From the NCBI GenBank assembly GCA_024734495.1, contig JALMQS010000435.1:62001-126000 (forward strand): a stretch of 64,000 bases of DNA, written 5' to 3'. The translations under genes were made by a program, and so were the position numbers. Under the pieces are notes generated by a model. That model was not told the DNA's origin. It saw only the letters and a list, made by a program, of their open reading frames with translations, and did no database searches. Positions 47,901-56,900 of this stretch are shown in pieces. Numbering within the stretch: the stretch's first letter is position 1; each line of letters opens with the position of its first letter. This DNA comes from Forficula auricularia (lineage: Eukaryota > Arthropoda > Insecta > Dermaptera > Forficulidae).

Positions 47901-50900
47901 CTCTAAATAGGTACTTCTGCCTCATTTATAGCCTAGTAAATAGGGGATTTTCACCTTACATTCTTCTTAGGGCCGGTTGTATGTCGCGAAGTAAATGTAA
48001 AGTAAAAAGAGTTTACCAACCGACAAACAACTGGCCCTTAGGGCCGGTTGTATGTCGCAAAGTAAATGCTACTCTGAGTAAATGCACTGAAAGTACCTGT
48101 CATCTGATTGGCCATCCCAGTGGTTCCATTTACCATCTACCGTTTGTTAGTGGTAAAAAGCATTTACTTTGCGACATACAACCGGCCCTTAGAGTGACAT
48201 GCCCGAAACGAGCGTCGGCGCCTCTCCACATATACCTGAGCTGAGTGTGTTTAGTTGTTTTACACATATATACGGGACCTACTTTTTAACGTCGGTTTAA
48301 CGGCTAGTTTGGAGAGGTTGACGAGGCAATTATACTCTTGGTAGGTTGCCATTGCATTCCAAGAGGAGGCGACTGCAAATATCTGCCGAGACTCAGTCTC
48401 GAACCAGCATACTTTAGGTCACCGGTCCGACACTAACCACTGATCCACAGTCGCCTCTCTCAGCTTACATTAATTGTGGGATTTTTTTTTCTAGGATCGT
48501 TTAGTATGGTGTGGGTATGACAAATCTAAGTTTGGGGTACAACTTTTGGTGGCCAAAAAACTTCGAAATTTTCGGACTTTTTCCAGTTTTTAGCTTATAA
48601 CTCGAAAACAATTCACATTTTGTAAATATCCGTTCTATAGTACATTTAAGAGGACAAAATTTTGCGTCGATTAAAAAAAAGAAATGCAAAATTGGTCAAG
48701 TAGTTCGATTTTTAATTGGGATCCAAAAAACAGCCCCCGTGATTACTTTTGAATATCCACAAAAACTCGCACTTTTTTCGATTTTTTCTATTTTGAACAT
48801 GAAAAAGCACGTTTTGGACAAAGACCGCTCTATACATTTTTAAACTAGATTAAATTTGCTACAAATCAAACAAAGTTTCATCTTAATTGGAATGAATTAA
48901 GATGAAACTTTGATTTGTAGCATATTTAATCTAGTTTAAAAATTTATCTCTGGCATCTGTGGAGAGGGCCATGCTCTTGCAATTCAGAAGCGAGCTGTCA
49001 GACTAATAATTGACGATTCGACCCTCACCGACTCCCTCGACTCGTTGAATTTTATAAAAACTAATCTAAATATCTCATTGTCTAAAAAACACCACATAAA
49101 CTCCCATTGTAAAGAAGTATTTATTTAATATGTTTTGTTAAGGGATTTTTTATTTTAAATTTTAAAAAGTTTCATAAGGCAGTTGTTTCGCGAAAATACC
49201 TATAAGATAATGCTAGAGTATATAGAACAGACAATAAGGATTCATAATTCATAAGCCCAAAACTTTTTGCTGTTTATCACTACTAGCCAATACCGTGCTC
49301 GTTTGACAAATCTAGCAGCACTGTCCGAGCTTGTATATATTTTATCATAGAAATTTCAGATAAAATACATTATAAAGGGAGATTTATAAAGCAAAAAGTT
49401 CTTAATAAGCGATTAAAAGCTTTTAAGGAATTTGGTGTTGGTACTTGGTGAAACATTTTTTTAAAATTATTGGATAAAAATACTTGGTAGGTTTCACATT
49501 AAGATATAAAAAAATAAAACGAATTTATTTTTGGAGAATCTTTAATCTCGATATATATATTTCGGGTGACTAACCCATCTTCAGGAGAAACAGAAAGTAA
49601 GTGACCTGGATAAGTCGAAATTGAATACAAGTCAATGGTAAAATTTATTTTTTTAAGATAACCAAAGGGTAAATATTTAAAATTAGTGGAGGGAGAAAAG
49701 GTAGGGAGTCTACTTTTGTTTAATTTTGAGTGGCCTTTTGAGAAATGAGGATTTCGAATTTGAATACAACTCAATGGTAACATTTATTTTTAAGATAACA
49801 AAAGGGTAAATATTTAAAATTAGTTGAGGGAGAAAAGGTAGAAAGTCTACTTTTGTTTAATTATGAATGGCCTTTTGAGCAATGAAGATTTCGAATTTGA
49901 ATACAACTCAATGGTAAAATTTATATAAATTTAAATATTTGTCAGTTACTTTCTGTTTCTCCTGAAGATGGGTTAGTCACCCGAAATATATATATCGAGA
50001 TTAAAGATTCTCCAAAAATAAATTCGTTTTATTTTTTTATATCTTAATGTGAAACCTACCAAGTATTTTTATCCAATAACGATTAAAAGCTGTTGCGACA
50101 ATGGCTGGTTGAAACGAAAAAACGTCAAAAAAGGTACTAAAGTTAACCCACTTTTTAGGTTAAATAAATGCGTTATTGCCAGTTGTTTTTAGTGTAAATT
50201 TTTCATTATACATTTTTTATTATTAATTCATTATTATCTCAGAAACTGTGTTGTAACTATGAATTAAAATTTTCTTAAAAAATATATTATAGTTATTGTT
50301 TAATGTTTTTTTTTTTTGACTTTTCAGCCTTTCTAGCCATAACCCATTTACGATACTATTTATTTTATTTAAATTTGTCTCTACCTCGGGGGTCAGATTT
50401 TAGCCGGATGCCTCGAGTCGGATTCGAACTCGGGTCCACTTGGTTAGCAGGATGACACGCTACCGCTCTGCCTATCCGACCCCTTGTTTAATGTTGTTTA
50501 ATGTTAGTTTTTTTAACAATGTTAAGAAGATTTCTTAATTTTTTTAACAATGTTAAGAAGATTTCTTAATTATAATTAAATATGTGTGTAAACTTTCCGA
50601 TATCCCGTATAGTGCCAATGTATAAGAGTCTGAAAAACTCTATCTTTGGAATTTAATATCTCAGGAACTATATTGTTCATAAATTTCGTTTTGCCACCAA
50701 TCAATCCAAAAGTATTTAAATAATAATCTATCTAAATTTCAAAAAAAATCCTAAGATATATGGGGAAACATCTACCTTAAATTTTTCAAAAATTTCTTTA
50801 CTTTATTTAATATGTATTGAATAGCATGAAAAAGTTCATACAAATAAACTTCCCTTTATCAATTTTTCAAACTAAACTACTAACTTAGTTAAATTTTTCT

Positions 50901-53900
50901 GAAAATCATATGGCAGGTAACTTATTCATTTATCTGAGAGTCATCAAGAAACAGCATTTTGTCAATTTTCGATATTAAAATGAAAAAATTTTCTGTGGAT
51001 AAAAATGTTTAAGAAAAAAATAAAACCGACTTCAAAAAAATTAAATGGAACAAATAAAATACACNNNNNNNNNNNNNNNNNNNNNNNNNNNNNNNNNNNN
51101 NNNNNNNNNNNNNNNNNNNNNNNNNNNNNNNNNNNNNNNNNNNNNNNNNNNNNNNNNNNNNNNNAAAAAAAATTAAATGGAACAAATAAAATACACTAAA
51201 AGGTATAAAATAATTATTATCTTATTTAGTTACAACTAAACGACGAAATATTAACATGAAATTACTTTTTGAAGTCGGTGCCAAACAAACTATACCTATA
51301 AGCGAGCGTACCCACCAAACGTACTAAGTAAGATCCGTCGAGTGCGATTCATAACATGTATATGTTTGGCACCGACTTAAAAAAGTAATTTCATGTTAAT
51401 ATTTCGTCGTTTAGTTGTAACTAAATAAGATAATAATTATTTTATACCTTTTAGTGTATTTTATTTGTTGCATTTAATTTTTTTTGAAGTCGGTTTTATT
51501 TTTTTCTTAAAAATTTTTATTTTTCTCTTTTTAATGATGTTATTAATAGTGATCCTATCATCAGAACTTGACCAAATTAATATTGCACCATCCCTAAAGA
51601 CACCCCCTTTCCAATAAAAAAAGAATCATCGAAATCGGTTCATAAACAAAGAAGTTAGTCCTGAACAAACCTAACAAAAAAGGTCTAATATCTACGAAAA
51701 AAAATGGGACCAATCGGAACGTAGACTGGACCCAATGCAATTTTTTTTTTCAAAATCGGTTCACAATTGGCGGAGATATGAGGTAACACAAAAAAAAAAA
51801 AATTCAGTCGAATAGAGAACCTCCTCCTTTTTTTGAAGTCGGTTAAAAATAAAAAGTGAAATGCCGGAGTCGGATTCGAGCCCTAGGAATTAATAATGTT
51901 CTTAGAAATTTAAAGTCTATTTCTAACGGCAATTTATGAAAAGTTATTCCATTGCCACTTAACTACCTTTTTATAAACTACCGAGTATACCGAGTCTTGA
52001 AAACGTTTCACTTGTTTATTGAATTCAAATTATTATTGAAAGATATAGATTGGTTCAAATCCCATGCACCCTTAAGCCTAGAAATGATGAGTTCCAAAAG
52101 GTAATGAGCCTCGACATGGACATAACTTTTGTTTTATATCATATCAAAATAAAATTGGCAGAATGTATTTTTCCGGACAGAGAATTTTGAGAAAGAGAAA
52201 AGCCCCACGCACATCTCTTCTTCTTCGAATTTCGCAATGCATGATAAAATCTCAATAAGAAGAATTCTTCCAACGAAAAACATTTAGTATAAAACGGATG
52301 TCGTTTTGTTATTAGATAATATGAAAGCGAAGCAGAAGAATATTTGAATCCTCCTTGTTTTGTTATTTTTTTTCCGCATGAATAATAAAATAATTACGTA
52401 TGGTTGAAAAACATTCCTTTCTTTTTTTTGATCAACTCTAGATATATTAATAGTTAAGATGCCGCTATTTGAACCAAACACCAATAAGTAAATTATGAAA
52501 ATATTGTTATTTTAGTCAAATAGTGAAATAATTCAATTTAATAGTTAGGTATTTAAATGGAATAATACGTAATTACGACAAGAAATGATATAAACTTGAA
52601 TATTTTTTATTTATAATAAATATAGGTATGTATTTCTGACTAGAAGATGAGTACCTTGTAATGATATAAGGGGCAGACCCCCCCCCCCCCCCATTCATTT
52701 AATGTGCAACTTCGTTGCCGAGTTTATGTTTTTCAGAATAATTAAAGTATTCTACAGTTGGCAGCCTGGAGCCTGGCTCGTTGAGCGGCTGATGTCAGGT
52801 CAGCTGCCCGCCGGCCGAGCGGCTACAAATCAGTCGAGTACGAGCTGAAGCCTTGAGCAGACCTCTGGATCGCCTACGCAATACTCTCTTCTTTCGCCAT
52901 CTTTCGCTTACTTTCTTTAACCAATACTTCATCTTCCTTCACGGCTTATCGAAGCGATTCATTTTTTTAACTTTTTATATATATATTTTATATAACTTCT
53001 ATATCGAACAGACAGTCATTATCCCTGCCAGCCATAATAGCTTTTCTTAATATTTTATTATAAAATATTTTCTTTAAAAAGAAAATATCTCATTTTTTTA
53101 TTTAATTTATTTTAACTCTCTTAAACGTGACTGGCAGGTTTAACCCTTGAACTGCATTTTCTATTTGTCTTTGTATTTATATTTATAATTATTTTTTTCT
53201 ATTAATAAATAGTTTTTTTACTTCATTATTTTTTTCTTCAACCCAGAGTGTTCATAGCCATTTACACCTGACCAATTTAGATCATAGGGCTCTCTTAAAG
53301 TCACATAAAGCCCTTAAATCGCAACAACCTATATTCATTTCATGTAGAATCTATATTCAATCAAATAAATTATACAAATATTTATTTTTAATTATTCATT
53401 TGGTTGAATTAATTAGATAAAAATTTGAATTAATTATTATATTTAATTTAAGATACAAGGTAATCTAATTTTAATATATATTAATATTTCTTATAATCTT
53501 ATAATGGGTTTTAAAATTTAAAAAAAAAATACAATTATAATTATGCAAACAAAATTTTTTTAAATTTCTTAATTATTAAGATATCACTATTTGCAAAAAA
53601 TCTAAGTCGTTTTATGATAACTAGACATTCGTTTATATAAAATAAGAGGTTTTACTGAAGTAAACAAGACATTCATTTAATATTAAGAGATATCTAATAG
53701 AATAAAATAGATCACTCAAGTATATAATATATTTGGATTAAATACCTAAAAATTTGGTCATATTTGGAATGATTTCGATATATCTTGATTATTAATAAAA
53801 TATCTTTGGAATAAATAAGAGCTAATTAAAAATGCTCAACTCTATCAATATATTTCCTATAAAGAAATTGTTTTTTCAGTGTACTTGGAAGAACGAGCTT

Positions 53901-56900
53901 CGCTTAGGTTTTAATTATTGTTTATTTAATCAACCACTTGTTTTGTTTTGATTCAACCACATTATTCATTTATTTCAACAATCTATTAATAATAATTTGT
54001 GTAATTAAAAACCTATTTAAATATTTTTTCCGAAAATTGGAACCAGATTACTGTATATAATATATATTTTTTGAAATAAATTCTTAATTCTATTAAATGA
54101 ATAAGGTTTTTTTATAAAAACATATATAAAACGTTTATTAATTTGTAACAGAAAAAACAATTTTTTGAAAAAGATTGATTAAATAGGCCACTGAGGAAGT
54201 CAAAATAAATTGATAAAACGTCTTGCCCATTTAATAAAAACTCTGTGTTTTTAATTTTTGTTCAATTCCCTGCTATTCCTGTTGGAAATTTATTATGGAC
54301 CCGAATGATAAGGGGTTTATTAATGATTCAAACGTTTAGGAAAAGAAAATTTATTTTTCGAAATGATAGGTTGGTTAAAAATAATCTGGAGAACCAGCCT
54401 GTTTAATTTTGAAATTTCTTGATCATATGAGAATGACCAATGGATAAATTCCAAACTAATCTTCTTGCTGGGCTGGAAGGCTCTGGCTTGAAGATCCGGG
54501 TTTAATAAAGGTGTGGACTGTATATTTTAAATTAAGAATAAAAGGAAGATGTATTTCTTCTTTTTCAATAAATAAAAGTCAAAGATTGGTGATATGAATA
54601 TTTACAATGGTTTTAATGAGAGAAAATAATGCTGATTTTCTACATACGAAAATGAGATATTATACAAATGGCGATGGCGGTGATCGAATGCAGACTTCTT
54701 GTGGCAATTCTGTTCACTTGGGTTTTTTCTCCGATGATATGATAATGAATTCAAGTTTGGTTTCTTCTCCAAATTCAATAAAAGATTAAAATTACTTTTA
54801 ATCAATCCACAATTCTCAATTTAGTTGTTTAAATCAAATTAAATAATAAACAATTGAGATTTAAGTACCAAACAGTTTAAATCAAAATAAAATAAATTCT
54901 CAATGGCTAACGAGCGTTTTTACTCAAAAATATAAATCAACTCTCTCAAAAAATCAAGATGCAAGCGAAGTCATCAACCAACTGGCTGGCTGGCTAACGA
55001 GCCCTGCCAGTTTACAAAATATTCCCTTAGAGGGCATCACTCGTCATTTATTAATTCAAATTTATACACAGCCCGAAAAACCTCCCCAAGATCTTTGAGA
55101 TAAGTGATCGTTGCCCGTATGGCTACAAAATAGAAAGAAAACCTATTAAGAACACAAACTTATAGCATTCCTTTGACCTGTGAATAATTAGTTTAACTAA
55201 GAAAAACTGCATCAAATTAAAGTTATTCGAAAATAAGACCCTGGCTGATTGATTTTTCGACCCAAAAACACCCTAATCCGTGATTTTCATCTAGTCCATT
55301 TCGAAAAACCGATTCTATACATATGTAAGTAGGTATATATAAGAATTTCTCATTTAATATAAGATTGAAGTCGGGACATTTTAAGGAGGCGGAAATGTTT
55401 ACCTCGAATTGCGTATAGTTGGAGACCGAGTTGTCGAATTCTTGAAAGAGCTGCGTCATCTCGCCATTGGAACATTGAGAGAAATTGGTCCACTGCGTCC
55501 GCTTCTTGATGTCGAAGAACCATTGGCCATCGGGCATGCATTGCCGAGACGCATTGAAATTCTGCAATCACATTAGAAACAGAGAAAATCCAGGGGATCA
55601 AATAAAATGACTTTCCGAAGAAACAAGCAAAAGTTTTTTATTAGAGCGTTTTTAAAGCGTTTTATTTTGAAACGATTTCACTTGCGGTAGTCTCATAAAA
55701 TAATTAATTCTTATTAAATATTAGGAATAACCATTGAATAGTATAATCAAATAATTGACGGGGTTCTCTTTCAACAAAGGAATGATAAAATTTATTATTA
55801 ACTAAAAATAAAAATTTAAAATTATATGATTCTCGAATTTTAAATAAATAAATATTAAATTAAAATACTTTATATTAATCAACATTCTTAAAATTTTTTG
55901 ATGGTAAGTAATACTCATTTTCAAGTTATTATTGTCGATAAATGTTTACGGAGTTTATTAAAAATAAGCTGACGTGTTCTGATGTGGCCATCCACTTGAC
56001 TTTACCATACAACCTGGCCCCTCACTTATATTTAATATTTAATAAAATTATTTATAATCATGTAGGGCGGGGGGGGGGGGGGGTAGTTTTTGTATTTTTA
56101 GACTCCTGGGACCCACTGATTATGTATACAAAATTTGGTTGAGTTTGGTAAATGGCAAAGATTTTCATTTTGCGACCCCTCTCCCCATTTCGGGCGGTTA
56201 GTTTTTGCATTTTTAGACTTCTTGGGTCCCACTGATTATGTATACAAAATTTGGTTTAGTTTGGTAAATGGCCAAGATTTTCATTTTTTGACCCTCTGCT
56301 CCCCCTTCCCATTTTGGGCGGTTCGATTTTGCATTTTTAGACTTCTGGGGATCCACTGATTATGTACACAAAATTTGGTTGAGTTTGCTCAAACGACCTA
56401 GATTTTTAATTTTTAACCCCCCCTCGACCCCCCTTAATTTTGGGTCGGTATGCACCAAAATCTAATCAGCTCTTAATCTCAATGGACTACGTGTGAAATT
56501 TGGTTTTGATATTCACACTAGTTTTTGAGCTAGCTCGACCACAAAAATTTGGTAACCCACAGACTAACTAACAGATGGACAGACTAACAGACATTTTGAC
56601 AAAACAATTATTATCTCGAAAAATATAATTTTTTCGATGTTCACTTTTAGAGATTTTTTGTAGACCTAAATGCCATGGTTTCGCTCAATTTTTTTAATCG
56701 AAATAGTTTCAGCCGTTTTTTAGATATTTTGAAAAAAAGAAGGAAAAAACCACTTCTTTCATGCACGATTACAATACTTGACCATACCCTGTATGGTAAA
56801 GTAAAAAGACAAACACTTAGGGCTAGTTGTATGTCGGTTGGTAAAGTCTTTGTAAAAGTTGACAAAGGGTAAAATGTTAGAATTCACCTTGTGCCCTGCG

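Noticed and set aside
49610..49950. CRISPR-like array
   Set aside because: Only 2.4 tandem units of ~139 bp without spacers, in an animal genome.
55223..55567. Single 114-codon gene running past the exon
   Set aside because: The part after 55403 runs through a good donor (GAG|GTAAAC) into intron; the receptor exon ends there.
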